Below, one piece after another: positions 1 to 12,749 of a stretch of DNA of 64,000 nucleotides (its first letter is position 1; each line of letters starts with the position of its first letter). A model generated the notes under the pieces. It was given only the letters and a program-made list of their open reading frames with translations. It did no database searches and was not told the DNA's origin. This DNA comes from Pithys albifrons albifrons (Eukaryota; Chordata; Aves; Passeriformes; Thamnophilidae): NCBI RefSeq assembly GCF_047495875.1, contig NC_092472.1:769849-833848 (forward strand), given 5' to 3'. The position numbers and the translations under genes are program-made.

Positions 1-1509
1 ACTGCTGTGCATGTAATAAACTTCTCTCTTTATTCTGCCACCACTGACAAACACAACATAATGATCATCTAATTCATGCCTTAGAAGTTGGATGAGAGAT
101 CATCACAGGAGACTTGGTGGGTGTGATGTAGAATCAGGATCGCAACTTCTTTATATTCATCTTTCATTACCCTGAGTATGTAATATCAATTGGATATTTT
201 ACATCTCTGCTTATCACCCACACTTGAAATGGTACATGTACCACTGCACCTTCCTTGCATTCAGTGCAGTGCCTGGGCACACATTTACTTCACATGTGGG
301 AAGTGACAAAGCAAGATTCTGTCTTAGTGTACAATTCCTCATAGGTTGTCAAGATGAAAAAAAGCAGAAAAGCAGGTTAGGGCAGAAGAATGTACCTGTT
401 ACCTTGGATGGGGAGGAGCATGCACTGCAGAGAGAGCAGGATGGGCAAGAATTAAGTCTCTGACTCCTATTACTACATAAGAGAAGAGAACCTTTAAGAA
501 CATTGTAAAAATTCTGTCTTTTAAATGCATTTTTCAGTGTTGTCTGGTATTAGAGTGGCTGAGTGGAATTGATTTCTCTCATTGGCACACTGCTGACATT
601 CCTGGTCTTCCTCTATATCAAGCAAAGGGTTATTTTTATTCTGGGCAGGCAAGTAATGGTTTTTATCAGCTGCTGTTTCATTTTATTAAACATCCTAGAT
701 CGAGGACAACAGCAAGAAGGGTGAGAGGATCTGATCATTCTGATAGGAGTGCGATTGAACTTTTGGAAGAGATAAGGTCTTTTTCTCACACATCTGGAAC
801 CCATCAGGCAGCTCAGAGTGAGAAGGGAGAAGACATCTAAGTGGGGTTAATTTTCTTCACCTGTCTGGGAAAACCAAAGGTGAACTTGTAGATAAGGGCT
901 GAGGGTTGTAATAAGCCAAACCCACATGGATCTTGGCAGTGCAAATTCCAAGCAGCCATTTTAACCAGTGTCCTTTCCCTTTTTTCCTCCCAAAGCTAAC
1001 ATACTGTACTTTATCTTGGAAATGTGTTTGCATGGTGAGTCCCATGCTGGGATCCTGCTCCTTGCTTGTGCTGTCATAAATTGCAGTGTGAGGCTGAAAC
1101 TGAGTGCAGGCACAGAGTGCAGCTGGACTGTGTGTCCTGGGGAAGGTCCAAGAGCACCAGGCATCATCACTGGGATTTCCTCCTCTGGATCCTTTGGTTG
1201 GAAGGGTTGTGGTTAGTTGTTGAGGATTCGCATCTACTGAAGAAGTTTGTAAGTAGCTAAGTGGGAAGCACAGTACCTGCAGGGCATGGCAATTAAATGC
1301 TGAGGCTGATGAGCGTGGGCCACTGTGACCACCTGGCACTGAGCTCTGGCCCTGCAGTTGTCACCTTGGGCTGTGAGATGGAACTTAAAGACTCCCTGAC
1401 ACAGGCTCCTTTTTAAACAGAATTCCAAGGCTCTTTCTTACATTTTTCAAACCTCCTTATTCCATGCTGAGGGTTTCAGTCAGTGGAGAGGTACAGAACA
1501 GCCTGACCC
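1..1509. other. Unique non-coding sequence, no gene recognised
   Basis: AT-rich vertebrate-like DNA. Several short open frames exist, the longest about 160 codons on the minus strand at 857-1339, but none shows a recognisable domain and frames overlap on both strands. I see no repeat family here. Confidence 0.5.
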
Positions 1510-1655
1510 TGAGATTAGCTCACTTGGTTAAAATTTGGTTGTAATAATGCCAAGGTCATGGGTTCAATCCCCTATGTGGGCCATTGACTTAAGAGTCTGA
1601 CTCGATGATCCTTGTAGGTCCCTTCCAACTCAACGTCTGTGATTCTGTGATATGA
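1510..1655 (+). mobile_element. tRNA-Ile-derived SINE with CR1 tail (TguSINE1-like), copy 1
   Basis: Positions 1510-1583 follow a tRNA-Ile(AAU) gene from end to end. The A-box region (TTAGCTCACTTGGTTA), the anticodon-arm stretch TAATAATGCCAAGGTC, the B-box-like GGGTTCAATCC and a terminal GGGCCA are all visible. The following ~70 bases are a CR1 3' end (GATGATCCTTGTAGGTCCC, then TTCCAACTCA and GATTCTGTGAT). This head-plus-tail layout is that of TguSINE1, a SINE described from zebra finch and thought to be mobilised by CR1 proteins. Several CpGs of the parental tRNA have decayed to TG or CA, so this is a fossil copy and not a tRNA gene. Confidence 0.85.
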
Positions 1656-2993
1656 TGGCAGTGCCCTGGGTGGTCATGTTTCCCTCTGTTTTCAGCTCAG
1701 CTAATCAGGGCAGGTGTTAGTCCATGCAGCACACTGTGCCAAAGCAGGGGAATAGCAGCCACTCAAATTGTTGTAAGAATAATGCAGAATTCTCACATTT
1801 TTCTAAACACATTATCAGAGCTTCCAAACATAGTGTACACAGAGCTTTTCTTCTCTTTGCTTTAAGGAAACCCTTCTTTCAAGGGTTGTTTGATGAATAT
1901 TTTTGTCAGAAAAATGATCTGTGTGCTTATGAACAGAGGCTGCATTTAAGGTCCAGCTGTTCAGCTGGAATTTACAAGCACAGCTATTTGCCCAAAGGCA
2001 GAAGCAGCTCTTGCACAATATTAGATGAAACTGTTTGCTAATAAAACACACACAAACATATATAAAATATATAAGATATAATATTTAATATAGAATATAT
2101 ATTAACTAACTTGCTCTTTAAAATATGTACATTTTATTTATATATATATATATATCTCCTATAGCCTTTAAAATCCTACTTAATACAGATATGACCACTC
2201 TATACTATTATCTCAGGACATAATGAAACAGTGTAAATACTTTATTTCAGCTTAGCTTTTAGTAGGTTTAGTTGCAAGTGGACTGCAGAGGCCATTGTGT
2301 GTGAGTAGCTGTACCCAGAGAATACTCAGAGAGGCCTATGTTTGGTTGATTTTTATGAAAGCTGAGGAATTTATTCCCCTTTGTCACTAGGTGGGAATGA
2401 AAAGTCACTTTGCTGAGAGGTAGAGAAATTCCTTGTATTATGGTTGCTTGTGCAACCACAAATTCACTTTTATCATGATTCTGATTGGAATTCTTGTACA
2501 GAAAAGAAGAATTTAATTAATCTTTTTCACTTGATTTCTTTGGTGTTTTCATTAAGACTTTTGAGATGTTGATATATTCACAATAATAATTACACAATTT
2601 TCTACATTCACTATAATTTAGACTATAAAAATATTTATATGAGTTTCAAAATGACAAAAGCAAATAAACTATTTCTGCCCCAGAGGCCAAGGAGGTCCAT
2701 GAGCTAGAAGGTGAAGGGTGGATCTTGGTGTTGAGAAGCAGCTAATCCATAGTGAGCACTGCCAGGCTCAAGGTGTGGACCCTGAGGCTCACCAGGGACC
2801 CATACTCACTTGCTAACTGGGTAGCTAAATTTGTGTTGACAGATATATGGTGACTCATGATGCCATGGAGTGTAAGAACAGGCATGTTTGGAAACAGTGT
2901 CCTGAGAGGCTTTACAGGGACATTTTGAAGTTCCAAAGCAGCTGGGAACAGTTAGAGAAGCTCACAATTGTACCAGGATAGGTTTTATTGCAG
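1656..2993. other. Unique non-coding sequence with TA-rich patch
   Basis: No gene or interspersed repeat recognised. The stretch from about 2050 to 2160 is strongly AT-rich and includes a short (TA)n run at 2138-2155. Confidence 0.5.
2138..2155. repeat. (TA)n microsatellite
   Basis: About nine TA dinucleotides in a row, within a wider AT-rich patch. Confidence 0.9.
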
Positions 2994-3092
2994 TTTCATA
3001 GACTCACAGAATGGTTGGGATTGGAAAGGACCTTAAAGACCCTCCAGTTCCATCCCACTTGCCCATCCACTAGACCACGTTGCTCCAAGTGG
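2994..3092 (-). mobile_element. CR1 LINE 3'-end fragment
   Basis: Read on the plus strand it begins TCATAGACTCACAGAATGG and continues GGATTGGAAAGGACCTTAA, then CCACTAGACCACGTTGCTCC. This is the reverse complement of a CR1 3' end. The copy is severely 5'-truncated (about 100 bp), which is usual for CR1. It carries no coding sequence. Confidence 0.8.
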
Positions 3093-6000
3093 TCTCCACA
3101 AAATGATGAGACTTCTTTTCTCAAGCAGGACCTGGCAGTACATGTGTCTCCATGGGGAACTGGTACCAGCACAATGAAGGTTGAGCCCTGAGTGCCACTG
3201 TAAGCTGCTGGGTTGGTGGAGCTGCTGTTCACATGTCAGTGCTGGTGCCTGGTTCCATGTCAGTGTTGTGCCATCATGCACAAGGTAACACATGTATCAC
3301 AGAAGAATCCTACTGCAGGACAAGGCAGGTGGGGACTGGATGCAAAACATTTATTTACGGCTTCATCATCTGAGATTGTTCTGCAAGGTTAGGGGAGCTT
3401 CTGTGGCCCCATGATTCCCACAGAGTCCCCCTGTGGCAAACATCACCTCTCTGGGGCACTCACAGGATTCTGCTTTCTAACTAATCCTTCATATTGACAT
3501 AATGTCAATTTTATTTTTCTATCTCAAAATCCTCTACCTTTGGGCTTGTTATTTAATCCAAGTTTGCTGTACTGTGAAGTGGAAAAAACCTTTTTGCTTT
3601 AGTCTGTGCTTTTCCATTAAACACCTGACCCACTTTTGTCCTAACTGGATGCTTTTGTGCTTAAAATTGCTTCCTAGTTCAGTTCTTCTGGATTCAAAGG
3701 ATTTTACCAGTTGTTGAAATTGTCCCCTTTTTTGCCTTTTGTCCTGACCTCTGAATTGTTACTATTATTAAAGAACTTCTATTGTGTCATTTGGTGAGGT
3801 AGAAAAATATGAATTCAATAAACATTCCAACAATATTGAAGTGACCTAATTCTGACATCCTCAGAAAGGTGTTTTTTTCCCCCTAGTTCATTCTTGTGAA
3901 AATTCTACTGTCCAATAAGCATATTTTGGGAGGGGAAAAAGAAGAACTACTCCATAAAAATATAATGCATCTTAGTTTTCATCTATCATATAATTCAAAA
4001 TATTGTGCTTTCTATAGCACATTTTTCAATGCTCTGAGCTCACACTGTCTCACATACAATCATTAATTTGTAATGCCTTGGTTAATATACACTGAATTAA
4101 TGTATTTCATAGTACCTCAGTGGTGATATATTGTAGTTCTATTAGAGTTCACAGTGTTATACATTGCAGGAGAATCTGAGGTGCTTTTGGGGGGTGGAGG
4201 ATCATTGCCTTGTATGAACCAAAATGCACAGGATGAAGATGTGGCCCATTAAAGGACACGAGAAAGGTGTCAAGGACCCAACTTCTGCAAGTATCTTCCC
4301 ACATCAGAAAAAAAAGCAGAAAGGGAACCCATAGGAGTGAAATAGCCTGAAGAAAAAGCACTTCCGCTGCATCTCAGAGGGTTAAATAAAGACTTGGGGA
4401 TGGACAGGTCAGGGTTCAGTGGTCCAAAGAGAAGTTATGGATCAGAGAGCTCCTTCTGAATGTGTTTTGTCCATGGCCAGTCCTTAAGGGAGTCCCTGTG
4501 GGCAGCAGTGCTCAGGCTCAAGGCAGGCTGCTCTCTGCATGAGCAGCAGCTGGTGGACATATTTTGGGGCTTGCTTTTGGCAGAGGGGGATGCCTTGCAT
4601 CAGGTCTAGGAGTCTAGTATTACTTGAAAGCTTATTAGGTTGATAAAAGCAAATCATTATACAGTACTGGAAAAAGGGAGACCTGAATCTGTTGCCCATG
4701 CAAACACTTAGCTGCTTCCTTTACCACAACTTATGATGGTTTTCCCTTTTGTAAATAAAAATAGCTCCAGTAATTGTTTCCTGTGGTTTTCTTTTGCAAG
4801 AATATGAACATGTCAGTCTCTTCCTGTTGACCCACTTTATTTCCCAGCAGGATTCCATGCTAGCTTTTTCCTTCTTGTCAGAAGGAGTGTTGGCTGTCAC
4901 TGCCCATCTGCTCACCCCTAACCTCCTGTCCAATGCCTGCTTTCCTTGAGTTTTCCTGTTTATAAAACCTGAGCAGCCTATGCTGAGACTCCCTGCAGAC
5001 CAGGGGGTTTGAAGAACAGTGAGGTTTTTCAAGTTCCTACCACCTGCTTGTCCCTGAAAGGTGTGCAGGAAAACCCTGTGGTCAGTCCTGCCCAGACAAG
5101 GTGACCAGGGCTGCCACACAGAGCTTTGCATCCTGCATGGACACACTGGATCAGCAGGATGCTCTGGAGCATTTATGCTCCTTTTCTTTAAAAGGTTTCA
5201 GCAGTGCTCCCAGCAGCTGTTTGCACTTTCACTTCTCCATTTTAAAAGCAACTTTTTTAGCTCAGCTGCTTAGAAATCTCAGGTAGTCTTTTTAAATACA
5301 AAAGGAAAAGGTTGAAAGAAGCCACCATTGAGCAGAAGTGACAGCCCCTGATCCAGCAAGCACCTATTGCTGAGAAGAAAGAAAACAATGTGATGGTACT
5401 TGTAGGACAAACTCAAGTACCACCAGTGCAAGCATCAGTGACAAATGAAAAAGTGTGTTCTGTGAAAAATTTCCTGAAGCACTGTCTTTTAAATTGTGAT
5501 TACTCCTGGCCTCTCTCCTCACCTGCCTGCATTCCTCCAGCTTGTCTCTCCAATATATATTTAGTAAGAAAGGAAAGTGGTTCCAAAATACAGACCTGGG
5601 TAATGAAGTAAAAGAGCTGGAAGAAGCACAAGCCTGCTTGCTTAGTCATGGAATGGAATCTTCCCAATCCTGATAGCAATAGCCTTCCACTTATCCTTAG
5701 ATGTCTAATTGTGCTTGCAAAGGAAATTGTTTGCCTTGATTTTGGTTTTACAGGCAGAGATGGTGTGACTGGGCTTCAGATGTCCCACAGCTCTACTCTA
5801 CACAGCACTGGTTTTCTGCAGCCCTAGATCAGCTTCATAGCTCCAAGTTCCAGAGGACATTGGCTCTGTCCCCGCAGAAGGTTTTGAAGATCTCCCTTGC
5901 ACTGTGTCTTCAGGTTTCTCATTTTGTTTTCAATGGCGAGGCCAGTTCTGGCTATGAATGGGTTTCAGAGCAATATCTATGAGAAAAACTTTTCTTGCTG

Positions 6001-7785
6001 GTCTCTGCTTGGGTATTTGGCCCACTGCAAATAAGCTGAAATGCTGTGCATCTGGCCACAGAGTGGGTTGAGACGATCACACCTGCTGTGGTAAGGAAGA
6101 GCCTTTACTTAATGCAGTGTTCTGGCTATATTTATTTGTACATTAGTATCCTTGTGAAAGGGATTCTGAATTGCCATCAGAAAACTTCCATGGCAGGCTG
6201 CTGTAGGCTTTGGCAAAATCTTTAGCAGTCCTTGGCTAAAAATCAGCATTTATCGTAGCTCATGAAAGTAAACACAAATGCAGCAAGTCCAATTACTGCA
6301 GAATATCAAACATCTGAGTGCAAGATGAAGGAAGTTGTGCATGAATGCCTGACAAGAAAACTATTGAACATATTAAATTATGCACCTCTCCCAGAATAGC
6401 TAGAGTTTTAAAAAGAATATAGCACAGCAGTACTCAATCAAGAACAAAAATACAAACCTGGTGTGCATCAGACTTGGGACAACTTACTCACAAAGGACTA
6501 CTTTGAAAGTGAGCAAACAGCTTTGAACTCGACAGCTGCCACTACGCAAATACAGTGAATGCAAATCATAAAGGGATGTCTCAGTACAAGTGAAACAGCG
6601 TGACAGCCCCCCCCACTGTAAACCAGGACGTGAGGGATGAGAGTAGGGAAGGGAGGGGAAGGAACACGAGCACAGACAGAGCCAGCACCCAGGGGCTCTG
6701 CTGGCTCACTCCAGACACAGCTCAAGGGACGATGCTGATGGCAAGTCCATCCCTTTCTAGTCATAAGCCACCAGGTACCTTATAAGGTATTTATTGGACA
6801 GAATATGTACAAGAATCACTGTAGCAAACTTAGTAAAGTACCAAAAGCCAGGAAATAGGAAAAATCTACACCTGCATTGATTTCTAGGCCTGTTGTCAAT
6901 AAATCCTGCTCTCAGGAGCAGGTGCAGCCCATGCTGCAGGAGGAGTAAGTTACCTCCAGATGTGCCCCAGGAGTGTCCCAGGATGCACCAGCAGGAACAG
7001 AGATAATCCAGTTCATTGGTTCATTGGTTTGTGTTAAGATATTGTTTGTGGAACTAGACCCAGACGGGTTGAAAGAGGTACCTTTTTATTATTATTACTT
7101 CCCGTGGTGAAAAACTGAATGCTAATTCTGGCAGAGTGCAGCCAGGATGGCAATGTCCCAGACCATGTCATCTGACTGGTACAGAGTGCTTACTTCTGTA
7201 ACACCTACCTCTAGTGTCTGAACTCTGATAATTAATAATTTTCACTGTCCAGAAAACTGAATTGGTTCTAAATTTATGCATGAGAACAAGATGGCAATAA
7301 CACCCTGGGTAGCTCAGGAAAGTGGAGTTGGATTTTTGTTTTCTGGTCTGGTGAGAAAGGTTAATGGATGTTGCAGATCCATATTAAAATAGTTGAGGGA
7401 ATAGTGAGCAGCTGGTGACAGCAAGGGTGCCTGAGACAGGGGAACCAGTAGTATTTGCTCTGTCACTGCCTTTCTGGGTGACCTTGTGTGTTCTCACTAA
7501 GAATTTTCCTGCTGTGCCTCAACATCTCCAGGTGTGTACTGAGCTTATGTGCTTGGGATGTTCCACACATGCAAGGTGTTAAGGTGTGGAGGGACTTCAG
7601 GAGGAAAGGGGAAGATGCCCTTTTTAGGCAGTTTCCACACCAAACACAGAATCTCTGTTTGCTTTCAGTGATTCCCCAGGGTTTTTGCAGCAGGGATCTT
7701 CAGGCTGCAGTGTGGGCACAAGGCAGCAGAGGCAGTGCCACAGCACAGAACCCTCTGGACCCAATGCCATCACCTCTGTCCCTCA
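3093..7785. other. Long unique non-coding stretch
   Basis: No repeat family or exon recognised by eye. There is an eight-base C run near 6608. Frames reach at most about 140 codons (minus strand, 4721-5146) without any recognisable domain. Confidence 0.45.
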
Positions 7786-9040
7786 TTGGCTCCTGACAGT
7801 GTTCCTCTGTCAACATAGAGGCTCCACAATCTCTCTAGGCAATTTATTCCTGTGCTTTTTTACCTTCTCCAGTGGAAAGCCTCTTCCTTATGCCAGATTT
7901 ATTCTTTCTTGCTCATTTTGAAGCCAGATATTCCTCTGATCCTCCAGGGACATGTAGAACAGATTCACCTCTTCTACCATGTTTTTTAGTGTACTTACAA
8001 TATCTTTTTGGTCTCCACTTGCCTGAGCACCTTTAATTTGTTTAGGCTCTGTTTATTAGACTATTGATCATTCTCACAGCTCTGGACATCCTTTAATTAT
8101 CTTGTACCGTTCTGGCTGTACAGGACCCAAAATTGAAGCTTGTACTCAGCTGAAGCCTTGATAGTGTGGAGAAGAGTAGAAGGGCTATTTCATTTGGCTT
8201 GTAAGTGATGTCTTCTGTATCTGTAGAAGAGCATTTTCCCATTTTTTGTAACATACGGGTTTTGACTCTTTATGGCTCTTGATTTTTTAATGGAGCTCTA
8301 AGTCCAGTAAAATTCTTCCCAGTAATAAATTTTTGCAGGTGATTATCCCAATATGGGTGTAGATGTCTGTGTTTATTCCTATTGAATAGAAACCTGGTTT
8401 TCAGACTCCAAATTTTAAGATTTTTTTTCATTTACATTTTCCTCCTGTCCCATCTTGAAATTATTTGCAGATCCACTAAGTATTCTAAGTCGTTTGCCAT
8501 TCATAATGACTTATGGCAGATCTAAGGCAGCCTCCTGTTTTGAGAATGAATATTTTACAGTACTCTGAGTAGTTTTTTGAGTAGTTTTTCAAGTAGTTCT
8601 GTATTCTCCCTACTATTTTCATCCAGACTGTGTTTTCTTAGCTTATATACAAGAAAGTGAGATGAAATACTGTGAGAAGCATTAGAGAAGTCAAGATGTG
8701 ACACAAAATCTATATCTTACTATTGAAGGAAATGAGATTGGTTTGGCACCAATTATTCTGAACAGATCCAGTCAGGCAACCACTCATTTTCTTGTGATTT
8801 TCTCTCTGCTTACCCATTGCTTGGGTTTATTTGTTTCTAAGAACTGCAGCTAAGATGGTAGATACCTCCTCATCTTCTGCCTCTTATAAAGATAGGAAGT
8901 GTATTAATCTTGTTTCAATCATTCCCATTCTGAAGAACAGTGGGTTGTCAATAACTGCTGATAGCCCTGAGATTTCAGCAGCTGAGGATGGATATCAAGC
9001 CCAACCAATTTCAAACCATCTAACTTATCTAAGTATCCTC
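7786..9040 (-). mobile_element. Ancient, highly diverged CR1-like LINE relic
   Basis: Patches along this stretch resemble old CR1 copies read from their 3' side. Near 7830 are CTCTCTAGGCAATTTATTCC and CTCCAGTGGAAAG. Near 8130 is ACCCAAAATTGAAGCTTGTA. Near 8730 is GAAATGAGATTGGTTTGGCA, followed by a tract like the CR1 'nearby words' for a thumb-region segment. Near 8885 is CTTATAAAGATAGGAAG. Their order and spacing agree with one minus-strand element. Divergence is high, no frame is open, and both edges are approximate. Confidence 0.5.
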
Positions 9041-9284
9041 TAACCTCTTCCTTTCCTATAAATAATCCAGTCCCATGTCATTGATTTTATGAGTTTCCAT
9101 ACTTTCAGTTACAATCCAGTTTGGATGATCTCTGTTCTAGTTTTTTTTTCTACATCCTATGAGAAAAAAATTACTGAATTCAACAACTTTGGTTGCAATA
9201 TCATGGGTTTTTTCCAGGCATGTCTGTATACTACCACTTCTAGAGGCCGCTGTCTTTGTTGCTCAAGCTCAGTTGTTCCCATGT

Positions 9285-9423
9285 TCACACAGACTATTCT
9301 GAGTTGGAAGGGACCCACAAGGATCATCGAGTTCAACTCTTAGGTCAATGGCCCATACATGGGATTGAACCCATGACCTTGGCATTATTCCAACCAAGTT
9401 TTAACCAGCTGAGCTAATCTCCA
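9285..9423 (-). mobile_element. tRNA-Ile-derived SINE with CR1 tail (TguSINE1-like), copy 2
   Basis: On the minus strand it starts GGAGATTAGCTCAGCTGG, carries the tRNA-Ile-like GGTTCAATCCC B-box region and the GGGCCA end, then the CR1 tail (GATGATCCTTGTGGGTCCC, TTCCAACTCA). The tail is closer to the CR1 end at 28.5 kb than in copy 1, so this copy appears better preserved. Confidence 0.85.
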
Positions 9424-12400
9424 TTCACACTCACAAAACTGTGTTCCCTGTATCTTCCTGCTTTGGCAGACTGGATTATTAACTCTCTACTACAATAGGA
9501 GCCGGCTTTTTTCCCAGCTGGCGCCTTCTCCTAAAGTGTGGATTTCAGATGCTCATCTTTGAGGTAGTCTGTTGACTTTAGAAACCAAATACTTTCAGCA
9601 GTCAACTAAATTCCCCTCTTTACAGCTCTCATAACAATAGGCCAGATGACCTTCAGAGCACTCTGCAGACCACTCTGCCCTGGCTGCAAACCTGTTGTGT
9701 TCCCACTATTTTTCTGAGGCACAGATGCAGTCAGGCATCTCATGCTTTTCTCCTTGATGCCTGATAACTCTTACAGTGACAGCTGAAGAGGAAGGAGCAG
9801 GAAACCTCAGTGGAAGAGAAATGGTAGGGGTAAAAAAAAAACTCCTCCCCAAAGATTGTGAATTGATGTTCTCTTCTGGGAGGTACTTTACAAACCCTCC
9901 ACCATAAATTGTTTATTCATAACCTAAACCAGGTTTGATTGCAGTAATGTATTTTAGCAAACATAATGGTTGTCTTCACCTTGTATAGTTATGCAGAGTG
10001 ATGGAGAAGGAAGGCATGATGCTTTTATTTGGAGTACAAGTGATTTTCAAGGGAACAGATATATTCAGGGTAATGAGCTGGGCTCACCCAGACTTCTCCC
10101 ACAGCCCACAGCCCGAGCTCCAGCCTCATGGAGGGGAGATGCTGCTGCTGGGCACTGTCCTGGCTGGCTCTGTGTCCCCAGGCCTTGCCCAGCCCCCAGC
10201 CCTCTCCTGCCCTACAGAGATCTTACAGGGGTGGGCTTGCAGTGGGTGTGTGTAGTGGAGTTCCCTTTTAACTTAGCTGCCTTTGCATTGCAGTGCATCT
10301 CCCTGAAGCTCTCTGTTAAACCATGAGGAAGAGGCACTGGCAAGTTGTGCTCTGGTTGCTCCTGCCTTCTCTGTCATATGTTCATTCCCTTTTAACTAAC
10401 TCCACCTGATCTCTCCTCATGTGGAAACACTCCCATGTCTTAGCTGTTTCCATTGCTAGTGTTTGGACCTTTTCTGTTCCTTTCTGGGACCTTGATGCAT
10501 CACGAGGATTTTAAGCCTTATTAAGGGTTAAACACAAAGTATCTTCAAAAAATTTTACATTAATTCTTTGTGTAAAGTTTTATCCTATTGTAAAGATGAT
10601 AATGTGCAACTTTAACAAGTTCCTGAAGATTAATGAAGTATGTTTGTTCAGCATTTTAAAAGCTTTCCATGGGATGTTACTTCTTGAAGTGCAGATTACT
10701 GACAGTGTTTAAAGAGATAACTAACAGACTGAATGCCACCATATGCAGCATTAATTGCATATGCAAATACAGCAGGCTTTGTTGTAGCATTCACTGGCAT
10801 TCCCTGGGACCCCTGGGACACAGTACTGTAATAGTGTGCCTTTATTGAAGTAAAAGAAAGTAAATGAATCCAAAATTGCTTTGGGGATATCTTTAGCAAA
10901 TCTTTCCTTTACTTTGAACTAGTCAATTAGTCACCATTCAAAGCTTATACCAGAACTGCCGTTCTGTGCCAGGAAATATAAGATGTCAAGAGGTGCTTTT
11001 AGTTGAAGAGAAGCTTCTGCAAAACTTTCTTTTCTGAAAGATGACACCAAATTGGAAAAGACAGGGTGTATCAGTAGCTGGTTTTCTTCATGATAGGCAA
11101 ATTATAAAAAACCCCCAGCATTTGCTGGGTTTATTTCCTGTGTTCTGGTCCAAGAGACTGCCTGTAGCAGCAGAGCAGTTAAGGTCTTGGTCTGTGATGT
11201 CTTCATTGGCTCTGGATGTTTCTCAGGGAATTAAAATGAAAAGGGGCCACTGCAGGAGGCTGAGGGCTCTGTCAGGAGGCTGACATGAAGCCTGCCCTCA
11301 GGGAACATGCCAGGCACAGCAGGTTTGTGTGTTCGACTCAGAAATGATGTCTGAGTGTAGGTCTGAGGTGCAGCTTCTGCACATGGGCCTGTCTCAGGAG
11401 TAGCTCTGCAGCCATGGAGAAGAGCTTGCACATCTGTCTGCAGCAGGAAGGACATGAGCAGAAGGAAAAACGCAGTCAAGACCTGCAGGAACCAGATCAG
11501 TTAGGAGAAAGTTAACTAGAAATGCATAAAAGACTGAAAGGGCATTTGAGGAGGTATGAAGGGAAATGAAACGTGGCAGGAACCTGAAGTACCATGAGAT
11601 TCTGGGGATTATGAGGGAAAGTGGTTAAATGACGAAGAAAATCAAGTGACCTTGAGTTAAGCTGAGAAGGTTAATTCAAAGGTACAGATGTGATGTTTGG
11701 CTGGAAATGGGATATCCTAGCACAATAGCTGGAACTAGTCCTATAGAGACATATTTCTGCTACAAAGAAAACCCTTCTAAATAGAGAAAGTCATGCCCAA
11801 GAAGTACCAACCTCTCTGCTCTGCTGGAACCAATTTGTGGTATTTGTGGAACTAACTTGCTGGCCAAAGGGAGAAAATAATAAATGGCCTATTTTAAGTG
11901 TTTAAGAAGCTTGTAATGAGTTCAGCTTTACAGTTCTGCTAATTTATGAGGAAGGATGAGCTGTGTGTTGAGTGGTGATTGGTGGTAGCTCTTCACTTCA
12001 AATGTTTCCTATTAAGCAATGCAGAAAATTATACAAGAGCACAAACTGTGTGTGTGATTTAGATCTGTGTGTAACCACATCATTCTTCTAGCATTGTTTT
12101 TTGCTTGTTTAGGTTGAAAACTGAAAGTGTGCTTTCCCTTCAGAATATTTGTTCTCTCAACTATATAATTTAATTGCTTCTTGGACCCCCAAGACAGTGT
12201 AGTATTTTAGAGTTAACATTCTTTGTAAATCCTGTCACTTGTTTCACTCACTAATAATTGCTAGGCTTGGTATATTAGAAATAAAGTTGGGTGCCATGTC
12301 CATTTTGAAAACCCTTATGCCACATTTGCCTTGCAAAAATGAAGAGTATGTTTTCAGACAAAGGAGCCACCTCTCAAGGTGGGTTATTTTTGGACTGTCT

Positions 12401-12665
12401 GACTGCTTGTTGCTGTGAAAGATGCACTGCAATAAAAGATTGTGCTTGCAGCTTCTGGCTTCTGCTGCAAAATGTATATGCACAGCTGGGACTGGGGAGA
12501 AAAAAACCCTGCATAACTCACAAGGCTTTCCTGGCATTAGGTGTTCCTAGAGCTACAAGGACAAGGGGGGGTGGAGGAGGTGGACTGAGACCTAGCCAGT
12601 AGCTAAACTGGAGACAGTATTAAAATAAGAATCTAGAAGGAGTAACCCTTAGGCAGGAAGATCTG
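9424..12665. other. Unique non-coding stretch
   Basis: No gene or repeat family recognised. Open frames up to about 118 codons (plus strand, 9970-10326) look like chance frames in locally GC-rich DNA. A short G-rich purine run lies near 12567-12590. Confidence 0.45.
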
Positions 12666-12738
12666 TGTCCTGGTTCTGGCCAGGACAGGGTTAATTTTTG
12701 CAGTAACCAGGAGGGGCATGGCCAGGACTGGGAGAGCA
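12666..12738 (+). mobile_element. 5' fragment of an avian ERVL-type LTR
   Basis: The stretch opens TGTCCTGGTTCTGGCCAGG and continues ACAGGGTTAATTTTTGCAG, then AGGAGGGGCATGGCCAGGAC. This is the start of the common avian ERVL-like LTR group, also represented at 16.1 and 35.3 kb. Only about 70 bp survive before CR1 sequence begins, and no matching LTR remainder follows the CR1. Confidence 0.6.
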
Positions 12739-12749
12739 AAGTCCATCCC

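Noticed and set aside
857..1339. A 160-codon minus-strand gene
   Set aside because: No domain, overlapped by plus-strand frames of 64-82 codons, and no supporting signals.
1510..1583. A tRNA-Ile gene
   Set aside because: The sequence is followed by a CR1 3' tail, occurs three times with the same tail, and has lost paired bases and CpGs. It is a SINE head.
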